Source: an uncultured Paracoccaceae bacterium
GTDB lineage: Bacteria > Pseudomonadota > Alphaproteobacteria > Rhodobacterales > Rhodobacteraceae
Direction: 5' to 3'
DNA: 64,000 nucleotides
Assembly: GCA_947498645.1 (NCBI GenBank)
Contig: CANMKS010000001.1
Coordinates: forward strand, 248,001 to 312,000
The notes under the pieces were generated by a model. That model was not told where the DNA came from, searched no databases, and was given only the letters and a program-made list of their open reading frames with translations. Made by a program: the position numbers and the translations under genes. Position 1 is the first letter of the stretch. Each line of letters starts with the position of its first letter. Shown here one piece after another: positions 18,845-27,068 of the stretch.

Positions 18845-19773
18845 TGCTCAATGTTCTTTTTTCCGCCAGGCCCGCCGCTTGGGAGGAATATGAAGCCCCC
18901 CTCAGAAACGCTTTTGCCGACGCCGGGCTGGACGTCGCCCTCGCCCGCGACCACGCCCCCGCCGATGTGGACTACATCGTGTTTGCGCCCAATGGGCCGG
19001 TCACGGATTTCACTCCCTACACCAAAACCAAAGCGGTGATGAGCCTTTGGGCCGGGGTCGAAACCGTCGTTGACAACCCAACGCTGACACAGCCCCTGTG
19101 CCGTTTGGTCGATCACAGCCTGACCCAAGGTATGGTCGAATGGGTGGTTGGTCACACGCTGCGCCATCATCTGGGGATGGACACGCATATCACCCGACAG
19201 GATGGTGTCTGGCGCGAGGCATTCCCGCCCGTCGCCGCCAATAGACCCATCACAATTCTGGGGATCGGTGCATTGGGTGCCGCCTGTGGCCAAGCGCTGC
19301 ACCAACTTGGGTTTCCGGTAACCGGGTGGAGCCGGTCTGCAAAGGACATTCCGAACTTGCGGTGCCTGCACGGCAATGATGGGCTGACAGAGGCGTTGAC
19401 CAAAGCCGAGGTTGTTATTCTGTTGCTCCCACAGACCCCTGAAACTGAAAACATCCTGAACGCAGAAACACTTGGTCTTCTGGCGCAGGGGGCATTCATC
19501 ATCAACCCCGGACGTGGCCCGTTGATTGATGATGATGCGTTGCTTGCCGCCTTGAACAGCGGCCAGATTGCCCATGCCACATTAGACGTCTTCCGGGTCG
19601 AGCCACTGCCGCTGGAACACCGTTATTGGGCGCATCCACAGGTTACTGTCACACCGCATATCGCCTCGACCACGCGGCCTGAAACCGCCAGCGCGGTGAT
19701 TGCGGACAACATCGCGCGGGGCGAAGCGGGCAAGTCCTTCCACAACGTCGTAGATCGTGGCTTGGGCTACTAG
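18844..19773 (+). CDS. D-2-hydroxyacid dehydrogenase (glyoxylate/hydroxypyruvate reductase A type)
   Basis: A 309-residue NAD(P)H oxidoreductase with the GhrA-like layout: nucleotide loop GIGALGAACG near residue 140, INPGRGPLI, and the Glu/His pair in FRVEPLPLEHRYWAHP and PHIAS. GhrA enzymes reduce glyoxylate and hydroxypyruvate. The start overlaps the rodA stop by one base (TAATG), so it is probably co-translated with the cell-shape genes although no functional link is known. Its 3' end overlaps the convergent sseB gene by 4 bases. Confidence 0.85.
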   Translation: MLNVLFSARPAAWEEYEAPLRNAFADAGLDVALARDHAPADVDYIVFAPNGPVTDFTPYTKTKAVMSLWAGVETVVDNPTLTQPLCRLVDHSLTQGMVEWVVGHTLRHHLGMDTHITRQDGVWREAFPPVAANRPITILGIGALGAACGQALHQLGFPVTGWSRSAKDIPNLRCLHGNDGLTEALTKAEVVILLLPQTPETENILNAETLGLLAQGAFIINPGRGPLIDDDALLAALNSGQIAHATLDVFRVEPLPLEHRYWAHPQVTVTPHIASTTRPETASAVIADNIARGEAGKSFHNVVDRGLGY

Positions 19774-20546
19774 CGCAGCTTCGGCGGCTTGTCGGGGTCC
19801 ATGCCCGGAGCACCCGGCGTTTGTGGCATTTCAAGCTCCGGCAGATCAAAACGCAGACCCACCTTGGCCAAATGTGCCGCCAGCGGATCACTGCCGCGCA
19901 CAAACAAGACGTCCATGACGCCCGCCTCAATCCCTGAAAAGGTCAACGCCTCACTCGCGGCAGCGGCCAGCGCTTTTTCCGCCCCGGCAACCGCATCGAC
20001 ATAGGCCAAGACATGGCCCCTTGCGCCATCTTCATAAGTCGCGGCCGCCAAATAGGCATTTCGCGCCAACCCGGCGGCAATCGCCAGTTTGCGATCAAGA
20101 CCTGAAACAACAACTTCTGGCAATCCGCCCGGCGCTGAAACCTCGGTCAATCGTGCCTCGGTCTCATCCGGGCCATGCGCGAGCGTGGCAACCAACCAAT
20201 CCACTGCTTCAGCGGGAACTAACATGGCAGAGGGGGCAACTTCGAGGTTCAGAGCAAGACCAATGCCCTGCCCGGTCAGCATCTGCACCAGCGCCCGTCC
20301 GGGCAATCCGGCATAAGGGGCCGCGCGGCCAACAAATTGCGACAACCGCTCTTCCCGATCAAAAACAAGTGTAAAGCGCTGGTCTTCGATCTCGAACAAC
20401 TCCGGCGTGATCTGATCCCCGGCAGCTTCCTCGCCCAGCAGCATGAACAATTCAGTATCCGCCAGCCGTTCGTAGAACCGCAAACGTACTGCATCATCTT
20501 CGGGGGCGGCTTCCATGGCGGCATGGGCCTGGTCCAGATCGGTCAT
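19770..20546 (-). CDS. SseB-family protein
   Basis: A 258-residue soluble protein with the SseB N-terminal domain (LFMLLGEEA, then FDREERLSQF and LPGRALVQML) and a C-terminal SseB-like region. The family is named after an E. coli gene near a sulfurtransferase; its role is poorly defined. The ATG at 20546 overlaps the stop of a 53-codon frame upstream (ATGA) and has AGAAG upstream, so I rejected the longer frame starting at 20588. Confidence 0.8.
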   Translation of the reverse strand: MTDLDQAHAAMEAAPEDDAVRLRFYERLADTELFMLLGEEAAGDQITPELFEIEDQRFTLVFDREERLSQFVGRAAPYAGLPGRALVQMLTGQGIGLALNLEVAPSAMLVPAEAVDWLVATLAHGPDETEARLTEVSAPGGLPEVVVSGLDRKLAIAAGLARNAYLAAATYEDGARGHVLAYVDAVAGAEKALAAAASEALTFSGIEAGVMDVLFVRGSDPLAAHLAKVGLRFDLPELEMPQTPGAPGMDPDKPPKLR

Positions 20547-20704
20547 TGCAACACTTCTTTCACACTGGCGCGGGGTGCAGGTCGGCAATCTACCTCAACC
20601 CTAGGGTTTTCCTGAGCCACCCGGTATTGTGCCATAACGGATGAGGCAAGAGAAAGACGCGCCTGAACAACCTGAGAAACCGTTCCGTTATCATCCAAGC
20701 CCAT
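20543..20704 (-). CDS. Candidate 53-residue small protein coupled to sseB
   Basis: This frame starts at an ATG with GGGAGA 12 bases upstream and ends in a TGA that overlaps the sseB ATG by four bases. The product (MGLDDNGTVSQVVQARLSLA...) has no membrane segment or known domain. It occupies most of the 250-bp gap between the glycosylase gene and sseB. The start/stop overlap favours a real gene; chance cannot be ruled out without conservation data. Confidence 0.4.
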   Translation of the reverse strand: MGLDDNGTVSQVVQARLSLASSVMAQYRVAQENPRVEVDCRPAPRASVKEVLQ

Positions 20705-20793
20705 GATAAAATGACATCTCCCTCGGCGTCTTGAAAAAGCTACCCATCGCCAACCCGCTCGTTGCAGGAACTCCGCAAAGCCTTTGTCAATTC

Positions 20794-21384
20794 TCACTTT
20801 GCCCTGTTGAGAATCTGCCCAACTTCTTGCCTAATTCTTGGAACAACATCCGTCTCAAACCAGTCATTTTGCTTGAGCCACCGATTGTTTCTGGGGCTTG
20901 GATGCGGCAGCACAAAAACACCATCTATCCCTGTCGAAGATTGTTTTACCGCTTCTGTGACAGTCTTTCCTTTCAGTTGAGGCAGGTGCCAAGCGATGGC
21001 ATAAGCACCCAGCACCAGAGTCAATTCGACTTCTTCGAGAGCCTGCAATGCTCTTTTGCGCCATGTCGTCGCACAGATTTTTGGCGGGGGATTGTCGCCG
21101 TTGGAGCCAGTGCCCGGAAAGCAAAGCCCCATTGGGAAAATTCCGATCCTGGGGTCTGTGTAAAAGACAGACTTGTCGATCGCCAGCCAGGCCCGCAGCC
21201 GATCGCCGGAAGGGTCATCAAATGGGCGGTTTTTCATATGCGTAATGCGGCCAGGAGCCTGACCAACGATCAGAATTCTTGCTCGCTCGTCCAGTTGGAA
21301 AATAGGGTTCGGTCCGAGCGGCAAATCCCCACACAACTTGCAGGTCTGCATCTCGATTTTGAGTGACTGAAAATCCTGTTGCAT
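20794..21384 (-). CDS. Uracil-DNA glycosylase superfamily protein
   Basis: A 196-residue protein with the superfamily's loops: GQAPGRITH near the N-terminus in place of the water-activating motif and HPSPRNNRWL as the His-containing minor-groove loop. MQTCKLCGDLP carries a CxxC pair. It is a likely DNA-repair glycosylase or relative acting on deaminated bases; the exact family and substrate are unclear. I start at the ATG at 21384 (GAGG upstream); a longer frame to 21558 would run into the iron promoter region and adds low-complexity sequence. Confidence 0.75.
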   Translation of the reverse strand: MQQDFQSLKIEMQTCKLCGDLPLGPNPIFQLDERARILIVGQAPGRITHMKNRPFDDPSGDRLRAWLAIDKSVFYTDPRIGIFPMGLCFPGTGSNGDNPPPKICATTWRKRALQALEEVELTLVLGAYAIAWHLPQLKGKTVTEAVKQSSTGIDGVFVLPHPSPRNNRWLKQNDWFETDVVPRIRQEVGQILNRAK

Positions 21385-21577
21385 CCACACCTCATTGCCA
21401 CTGCGAAAGGACGTTGAAAACAGCAGTCTACGCCGTTCTTTTTTGCATAGAACTCGGCTTATGTCAGCAATGCGGTTTTGCGATCTCCTGTTGTCTTGGG
21501 CATAGCCGCAGCTTGGCAAGGCATGCCGACTGACCGCTGTTGCTCCCTCATTGGGCAAATTAGGCCATCAATCATTT

Positions 21578-21622
21578 CTGACTAATTTTGTCAGGTTGAC
21601 ATATCTGACTACTTCACTCAGG
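21578..21622 (+). promoter_or_regulatory. Iron-responsive promoter with two tandem TGA-N9-TCA boxes
   Basis: Box 1 (21579-21593) is TGA-ctaattttg-TCA inside a longer palindrome CTGAC-N7-GTCAG. Box 2 (21606-21620) is TGA-ctacttcac-TCA, with starts 27 bp apart. A perfect -35 TTGACA lies between them (21596-21601), so box 2 covers the spacer and likely -10 zone. TGA-N9-TCA is the iron-responsive operator bound by RirA in rhizobia and Rhodobacterales. RirA represses when iron is sufficient, so the operon behind it should be induced by iron limitation. Confidence 0.75.
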
Positions 21623-21692
21623 ATTATGCCAAGTCAAGCCACCCCGAATCCAAGCTGGGAAGCCCGACACGTGTTTATGTGAGGACTGACCA

Positions 21693-21869
21693 ATGCTGCT
21701 GATCCAAGACGCACAAAGGCGGCCCAACAATGCCGACGGCCCACGCCGCTCTCCACGTCTCCGACAAGCCTTCAAGTTCGAAGTGTTGGTGGCTGCATCA
21801 GAAGTCGAAGACACCTACACAAGCTGGATCGCCGATCATTTGTTGCATCGTGATGAGGTGTCATCATGA
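21693..21869 (+). CDS. Unknown 58-residue protein at the head of the iron operon
   Basis: The first frame downstream of the iron boxes. The ATG has a good GAGGA site 8 bases upstream, and the TGA overlaps the hemP ATG (ATGA). The product starts MLLIQDAQRR, has a basic, Arg/Pro-rich first half, then a helical-looking half with KFEVLVAASEVEDTY and SWIADHLL. No cysteines, membrane segment or recognised family. Position between an iron-regulated promoter and hemP suggests a regulator or partner of haem/iron uptake; that is inference only. Confidence 0.6.
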   Translation: MLLIQDAQRRPNNADGPRRSPRLRQAFKFEVLVAASEVEDTYTSWIADHLLHRDEVSS

Positions 21870-22030
21870 GCTTTCATTCGACGTTGCCGAAACAAGCGCC
21901 TGCACCATCCTTGCCCAGCTACGCAGCCCGCGATCTGACAGACGGCGGCGATCTGGCCAAGATTGTTCTGGATCAGCAGACATACACCCTGCGGATCACG
22001 CGGGCTGGCAAATTGATTCTGACCAAATGA
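21866..22030 (+). CDS. hemP: Hemin uptake protein HemP
   Basis: A 54-residue protein whose C-terminal half (ending QTYTLRITRAGKLILTK) matches the HemP/HmuP family: a short beta-rich domain with the YxLRITRxGKLILTK signature. HmuP relatives act with iron regulators to switch on haem receptor genes. The gene is coupled on both sides by ATGA overlaps. No haem receptor or hmu transporter is next to it here, so its target must lie elsewhere or its role differs. Confidence 0.9.
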   Translation: MSFHSTLPKQAPAPSLPSYAARDLTDGGDLAKIVLDQQTYTLRITRAGKLILTK

Positions 22031-22509
22031 CCACGTCCAGTCTTAGCCGAGGTGGCGCGCCTGTAGGCTTCATCACCGAACTGGACAGCATCGAAGCTGC
22101 TTCCGTCATCTATCTGCGACTGTGGTGTGATGGCCCTAACGCGCGGGCACAGGTTTGGAACGATTTTGCATCAGGTCTTGGCCCTGACCAAGGGCGAAAA
22201 GCGCTCAAGTCGTTTGAATATCTGTGTTCATTGTGCACTCGTCATTGCCGTCGCCCCCTGATGCGGCATTCGGTGCAGTGCAAGTGCTTGGGAGCTGATG
22301 AATCCTGCTTTGCCAACTTCATCGCCACTGCCGCAACAGGGAAACGCGAAGAGGCCATGTTGATTGCAACGCTTCTTATGCGGCCTGACGTGGCCCCGTT
22401 AATCGCATCCTTGGCTGCCGATGTCGGGTTGGCCTTCTTGCGGATGCGGCTGAGCGCCCCACGGGATATCGCAACCACGAATCACCACACACCAAGAACA
22501 CTTCACTAA
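22027..22509 (+). CDS. Conserved-looking Cys-rich protein of unknown function
   Basis: A 160-residue soluble protein starting at the ATG that overlaps the hemP stop. A central cluster of six cysteines in the order CSLCTRHC, then CKC, then SC is surrounded by basic residues; a further Cys lies earlier in LRLWCDGP. The spacing suggests a metal or Fe-S site. The C-terminal half is helical and leucine-rich. I recall similar unnamed proteins beside hemP in other Rhodobacteraceae but know no function. A role as a cytosolic iron, haem or Fe-S binding partner is inference from the cysteines and the operon. Confidence 0.75.
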   Translation: MTTSSLSRGGAPVGFITELDSIEAASVIYLRLWCDGPNARAQVWNDFASGLGPDQGRKALKSFEYLCSLCTRHCRRPLMRHSVQCKCLGADESCFANFIATAATGKREEAMLIATLLMRPDVAPLIASLAADVGLAFLRMRLSAPRDIATTNHHTPRTLH

Positions 22510-22521
22510 AGGGACACTTCC

Positions 22522-23781
22522 ATGAAACGCTACCTCCTCTCATCGGCTATCGCTGTCGGTCTGGTCACACCTGCCTTGGCGGTTGAAACCACGGACGTGC
22601 TGAACACCTACGCTGACATCGCCGCCGCCAACTACGCTGACAGCCTGATCACTGCGCAGCGGTTGCAGGCAGCGGTAAATACACTTGTCGCTGATCCTTC
22701 CGCCGAAAACCTGACAGCCGCCCGAGCCGCTTGGCTTGCAGCTCGTGTGCCCTATCAGCAGACCGAGGTGTTCCGTTTTGGCAATGCCATCGTCGATGAC
22801 TGGGAAGGCCGCGTGAACGCCTGGCCACTGGATGAAGGGCTGATTGACTACGTGGATGCATCCTATGGCGGCCCATCTGACGAAAACGCCTTTGCAGCCC
22901 TGAACGTCATCGCCAACCCGACTTTTACACTGTCAGGGCAAGAGATTGACGGCACGACGATCACGCCTGCATTGCTGGAGGATACCTTGCAAGAGGCCGA
23001 TGGTGTCGAAGCAAACGTCGCAACGGGCTACCACGCCATTGAATTCTTGCTTTGGGGCCAAGACCTCAACGGTCATGGCGCAGGTGCAGGGGATCGCCCT
23101 TGGACGGATTATGCCATTGGTGGGGATTGCACGAACGGGAATTGTGACCGCCGTGGTGATTACCTCACCGCTGCAACAGACCTGCTGATTTCCGATCTGG
23201 AATACATGGCTGGTGCTTGGGCTGAGGGCGGCGACGCACGCACTCAACTGATGTCCGATGCGGACGCTGGCATCTCGGCCATTTTGACTGGCATGGGATC
23301 ACTGTCCTACGGCGAAACGGCGGGCGAACGGATGCGCCTTGGCGTCATGCTCAACGATCCTGAGGAAGAACACTCCTGCTTTGCCGACAACACCCACAAT
23401 GATCACTACTACAACGGCGTTGGCATTCAGAACGTCTATCTTGGCGAATACATCCGCGTTGATGGCACAATGATTACTGGCCCGTCGCTGTCTGACTTGG
23501 TTGCAGAGACCGACGCAGCCTTGGACGCGGAAATGCAAGGCAAGCTGGGCGATGCTGTGATGGCATTGGGCCGTATCAAGATCGCAGCCGAAGCAGGCTT
23601 TGCCTATGACCAGATGCTGGAACGCGGCAACCAAGCGGGCGAAGCCCTGATCATGGGTGGCGTGAACGGTTTGATTGACCAGACACGGTCGATTGAGCGG
23701 GTGATTGCGGCCCTTGGCGTTGATGGGGTTGGGATCGAAGGGTCCGACTCCTTGGACGATCCAAACGCTGTCTTCCAGTAA
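22522..23781 (+). CDS. Imelysin-family periplasmic iron-regulated protein (IrpA/M75-like)
   Basis: A 419-residue secreted protein (signal peptide cleaved around ALA-VE at residue 20). It carries two imelysin repeats and the GYHAIEFLLWGQD motif with the family's His-x-x-Glu pair. Imelysin proteins are periplasmic or outer-membrane iron-regulated factors related to EfeO; proposed metal binding at the HxxE site links them to iron uptake. RBS AAAGGGA precedes the ATG. It is 12 bp after the Cys-rich gene and before bfd. Confidence 0.88.
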   Translation: MKRYLLSSAIAVGLVTPALAVETTDVLNTYADIAAANYADSLITAQRLQAAVNTLVADPSAENLTAARAAWLAARVPYQQTEVFRFGNAIVDDWEGRVNAWPLDEGLIDYVDASYGGPSDENAFAALNVIANPTFTLSGQEIDGTTITPALLEDTLQEADGVEANVATGYHAIEFLLWGQDLNGHGAGAGDRPWTDYAIGGDCTNGNCDRRGDYLTAATDLLISDLEYMAGAWAEGGDARTQLMSDADAGISAILTGMGSLSYGETAGERMRLGVMLNDPEEEHSCFADNTHNDHYYNGVGIQNVYLGEYIRVDGTMITGPSLSDLVAETDAALDAEMQGKLGDAVMALGRIKIAAEAGFAYDQMLERGNQAGEALIMGGVNGLIDQTRSIERVIAALGVDGVGIEGSDSLDDPNAVFQ

Positions 23782-23802
23782 ACTCGAATAGGTCTTGTCA
23801 TC

Positions 23803-24069
23803 TTGATCATCTGTCATTGTCAGAACATTACCGATCACGACGTCCATGCAGCGATTGACTGGATGCGGGCGTCAGATGACAAGACCATCATCACACCCGG
23901 AAAGGTGTATCGCGCACTGGGTAAGGCAGCGGACTGTGGTGGCTGCATGCCCCTGTTCCTGTCCACCATGCGCTCCAACGACAACCACAAAGTCCCCATG
24001 CAATTGCGGAATCTGAAACCCGCGACCACACAGGAAGAACCACATGAACGGCGACACCAAAGTAATTGA
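23803..24069 (+). CDS. bfd: Bacterioferritin-associated ferredoxin-like [2Fe-2S] protein
   Basis: An 88-residue protein with the BFD-type [2Fe-2S] ligand set: CHC near residue 4 and CGGC near residue 45 (C-x-C...C-x2-C). Bfd reduces bacterioferritin to release stored iron. The start is TTG at 23803, right before IICHC; no ATG fits. It is longer than typical Bfd (about 60-70) because of a C-terminal extension that runs 26 bases into bfr, so the two are tightly coupled. Confidence 0.85.
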   Translation: MIICHCQNITDHDVHAAIDWMRASDDKTIITPGKVYRALGKAADCGGCMPLFLSTMRSNDNHKVPMQLRNLKPATTQEEPHERRHQSN

Positions 24070-24529
24070 ATACCTGAACGATGCCCTGCGCAGTGAGCTA
24101 ACGGCGGTCAGTCAATACTGGTTACACTACCGTATGCAGGAAGACTGGGGTCTTGGTCATATGGCCAAGAAATCGCGTGAAGAAAGCATCGAGGAAATGA
24201 ACCACGCGGACAAGATCATCGCCCGCATCTTGTTTTTGGGTGGTCACCCCAATCTGCAAAAACTAGATCCGTTACGCATTGGTCAAACGCCAAAGGAAAC
24301 ACTGGAGTGCGACTTAGCCGCAGAGCATGGTGCGCGGGATTTGTATATGGAAGCCCGTAGGCACTGCGAAAAAGTCGGTGATTTCGTAACCAAGAACATC
24401 TTTGAAGAATTGCTGACCGACGAAGAAGGTCACATCGACTTCCTTGAAACCCAACTCGACCTCGTGGCCAAACTCGGTGAAGAAAAATATGCGCAGCTCA
24501 ATGCCAGCAAGATGGATGAAGCCGAGTAA
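24044..24529 (+). CDS. bfr: Bacterioferritin
   Basis: A 161-residue ferritin-like protein forming the haem-containing iron-storage shell. Ferroxidase ligands are in place: Glu18, Glu51, His54, Glu94, Glu127 and His130 by numbering, with Met52 (EEMNHADK) as the interface haem ligand. Length and residues are those of a functional Bfr. It lies inside an operon that looks repressed by iron, whereas Bfr is more often made when iron is plentiful. It overlaps bfd upstream (26 bases) and the di-haem gene downstream (14 bases). Confidence 0.95.
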   Translation: MNGDTKVIEYLNDALRSELTAVSQYWLHYRMQEDWGLGHMAKKSREESIEEMNHADKIIARILFLGGHPNLQKLDPLRIGQTPKETLECDLAAEHGARDLYMEARRHCEKVGDFVTKNIFEELLTDEEGHIDFLETQLDLVAKLGEEKYAQLNASKMDEAE

Positions 24530-26066
24530 TCTGATTGTAGCCACCTTGGTGGCAGGATCAGTTGCACTGGCCGATACACCAGCCCAGACTGCATATAACG
24601 GTCTGGGTGATCCGCATCTGAATATCATTCCTCGCACCGATGCTGAGGCAGAACGGATTGCCGCTGTCACCGCACTGGCAACGGATTTCGGCATGGCGCA
24701 GCCGTTCGAGGGACGCCCTGCGGGTGCAGCGACAGTGCGTGTTTTATCCGACGCGAACGCCTTTTCGCAGCCCTCTGGCAACATCACATTTGAGGATGAA
24801 CTGGAGTTCAGGTTAGGCAACGGATTGTTCCGAAAACTCTGGGTCTCTTCGCCTTCATCGACATTGGCTTCCGATGGTTTGGGGCCGCTGTTCAACGCGC
24901 GGTCTTGTCAGCGGTGCCATATCAAAGACGGACGTGGCCACCCGCCTGAGAATGCAGACGACAAAGCCATTTCGATGTTCCTGCGGGTGTCGATCATGGA
25001 CCCCGACGGTGTGCCTGATGACGTAAGGCTTGCCGAGATCGCCGACTTTATCGCGACCCTGCCCGATCCGACCTATGGCGAACAATTGCAGGACTTTGCC
25101 GTGCAAGGACATGCGTCGGAATATACACTTGGCATCACCTACGCCGAAGAAATCGTGACGCTTGCCGATGGCACCGAAGTCTCACTTCGCCACCCGACGT
25201 ATACCGCCAACAACCTTAGCTACGGCCCGTTGGCCGAAGGCGCGATGCTGTCCCCACGGGTTGCCCCTCAGATGATTGGCCTCGGCCTGCTAGAGGCGAT
25301 CCCCGTTGCGGATATCCTCGCGAATGCGGACCCTGACGACCTGGACAACGATGGTATTTCTGGTCGTCCAAACATCGTTTGGTCCGTTGAATTTGACCAA
25401 CCCATGCTGGGCCGATTTGGACTGAAAGCGGGCAACCCGACGATCATGCAACAATCCGCTGGGGCCTTTGCAGGTGACATCGGCATATCCAATCCCCTGC
25501 TCCCTGCGGGTGCGGGTGAATGCACCGTCAACCAAACCCAATGTCAGAACGCCATCCACGGCGATGAAGGCGCCCATGGCACTGAGATTGACGCGGAAGG
25601 GATGGACCTTGTGATGTTCTACAGCCGCAATCTTGGCGTCCCAGCACGGCGCGATGTCGATGATCCACAGGTATTGCGTGGCAAAGAGGTGTTCTACACA
25701 ACTGGCTGCACCGCCTGCCACACGCCCAGCTTCGTCACCCATCGCCTTGAAGACCAGCCTGAGCAAAGCTTCCAGCTGATTTGGCCCTACACAGACATGC
25801 TGCTCCACGACATGGGGCCAACACTGGCCGACAACCGTCCCGAAGCACGCGCAACTGGGGAGGAGTGGCGCACCCCGCCGCTTTGGGGGATTGGTCTGAC
25901 CGAGCAGGTCAGCGGCCACACCTATTTCCTTCACGATGGCCGCGCGCGTTCACTTCTGGAAGCTGTGTTATGGCATGGTGGGGAAGCACAGGCCCAGCGG
26001 GATGAGGTGGTGAATATGTCCACTGAGGATCGCGAAGCCCTGTTGAGATTTTTGGAGAACCTATGA
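24516..26066 (+). CDS. Di-haem oxidoreductase (DHOR/DUF1111), periplasmic c-type
   Basis: A 516-residue exported protein (signal peptide [19 protein letters not shown]). Two c-type haem sites, CQRCH near residue 130 and CTACH near residue 400, mark the DHOR family, related to the c-type cytochrome peroxidases. Its physiological substrate is unknown; next to imelysins, a role in oxidising or reducing iron in the periplasm is plausible. I use the ATG at 24516 inside the end of bfr, because the signal peptide begins there. ATGA overlap with the second imelysin. Confidence 0.87.
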   Translation: MKPSNLIVATLVAGSVALADTPAQTAYNGLGDPHLNIIPRTDAEAERIAAVTALATDFGMAQPFEGRPAGAATVRVLSDANAFSQPSGNITFEDELEFRLGNGLFRKLWVSSPSSTLASDGLGPLFNARSCQRCHIKDGRGHPPENADDKAISMFLRVSIMDPDGVPDDVRLAEIADFIATLPDPTYGEQLQDFAVQGHASEYTLGITYAEEIVTLADGTEVSLRHPTYTANNLSYGPLAEGAMLSPRVAPQMIGLGLLEAIPVADILANADPDDLDNDGISGRPNIVWSVEFDQPMLGRFGLKAGNPTIMQQSAGAFAGDIGISNPLLPAGAGECTVNQTQCQNAIHGDEGAHGTEIDAEGMDLVMFYSRNLGVPARRDVDDPQVLRGKEVFYTTGCTACHTPSFVTHRLEDQPEQSFQLIWPYTDMLLHDMGPTLADNRPEARATGEEWRTPPLWGIGLTEQVSGHTYFLHDGRARSLLEAVLWHGGEAQAQRDEVVNMSTEDREALLRFLENL

Positions 26067-27067
26067 GACGTATTGTTCTTGCCGCTACTATTGCCTGGGC
26101 CCCACTCACCGCTGCTGCGAACCCGTCCATCCCTGACATCATCGATGGCCACATCCTGCCACGGTTCGAGGCCCTAGCTGATACATCCGAGGCGCTTTCG
26201 CAGGCAGCGGCGCAGAACTGTGATCCAACCTCGGCGGATCTGCGCAATGCCTATGGCGCGGCGTTCGATGCTTGGATATCGGCATCACACCTTCGTTTCG
26301 GACCAACCGAAGTGGATGACCGCGCCTTTGCATTAGCCTTCTGGCCAGACAGTCGCGGTGCCACGCCAAGGGCGTTGGCGGCGCTGATTGCCGACAAAGA
26401 TCCGATCGGCCTTGATCCCAAAGCCTACGGCGAGGTCTCCATCGCGGCCCGTGGGTTCTATGCTCTGGAGTTTCTGCTCTATGACGATGGCCTAATGTTC
26501 GCCGGTGATCCCGCTTACCACTGCGACCTCGTTCAAACCGTCACCGCGGACATCGCAAACACATCGTCGGCGATCTACGATGACTGGAAAACCCACATTA
26601 ATATGCTGCTGTCCACTGGCCCCGATGCAACTTACCGCAGCGACGAGGAAGTCTTACAAGAAATGCTAAGGGCGCTCACCGCAGGGCTGCAGTTTACACA
26701 AGACAGCCGTTTGGGACGCCCCCTTGGCACGTTTGAGCGTCCCCGCCCGACCCGTGCAGAGGCCCGCCGATCAGGGCGATCTTCAAGCCATGTGATGCTG
26801 AGCCTGATGTCCTTGCAGGACTTGGCGTCGCATCTTTCCGTGTCAGACGCCGCACTGACAGAGACGCTCAATCGCCAGTTCGCAGATGCCCTCGGCAAGC
26901 TGGACAACCTGAATGATCCTGTCTTTGCTGGGGTTGCGGACCCGCAAACTCGTCTCAGGGTCGAGGTTATCAGCCAATCCGTTGGAACGATCCGAAACAC
27001 CGTCCAAACAGAACTTGGTCCGACGCTGGGTGTCGCCGCAGGCTTCAACTCACTCGACGGAGACTAA
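26063..27067 (+). CDS. Second imelysin-family protein, lacking the His of HxxE
   Basis: A 334-residue exported protein (signal peptide about 20 residues, ending AAANPS) of the imelysin family, with the conserved ARGFYALEFLLYDDG segment. The position that is His in the first imelysin (GYHAIEFLLWG) is Tyr here, so the proposed metal site is altered. It lies between the di-haem gene (ATGA overlap) and the DUF1513 gene (1 bp). The order imelysin, DHOR, imelysin, DUF1513 is also known from Pseudomonas aeruginosa (PA4370-PA4373, from memory). Confidence 0.85.
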   Translation: MRRIVLAATIAWAPLTAAANPSIPDIIDGHILPRFEALADTSEALSQAAAQNCDPTSADLRNAYGAAFDAWISASHLRFGPTEVDDRAFALAFWPDSRGATPRALAALIADKDPIGLDPKAYGEVSIAARGFYALEFLLYDDGLMFAGDPAYHCDLVQTVTADIANTSSAIYDDWKTHINMLLSTGPDATYRSDEEVLQEMLRALTAGLQFTQDSRLGRPLGTFERPRPTRAEARRSGRSSSHVMLSLMSLQDLASHLSVSDAALTETLNRQFADALGKLDNLNDPVFAGVADPQTRLRVEVISQSVGTIRNTVQTELGPTLGVAAGFNSLDGD

Positions 27068-27068
27068 A

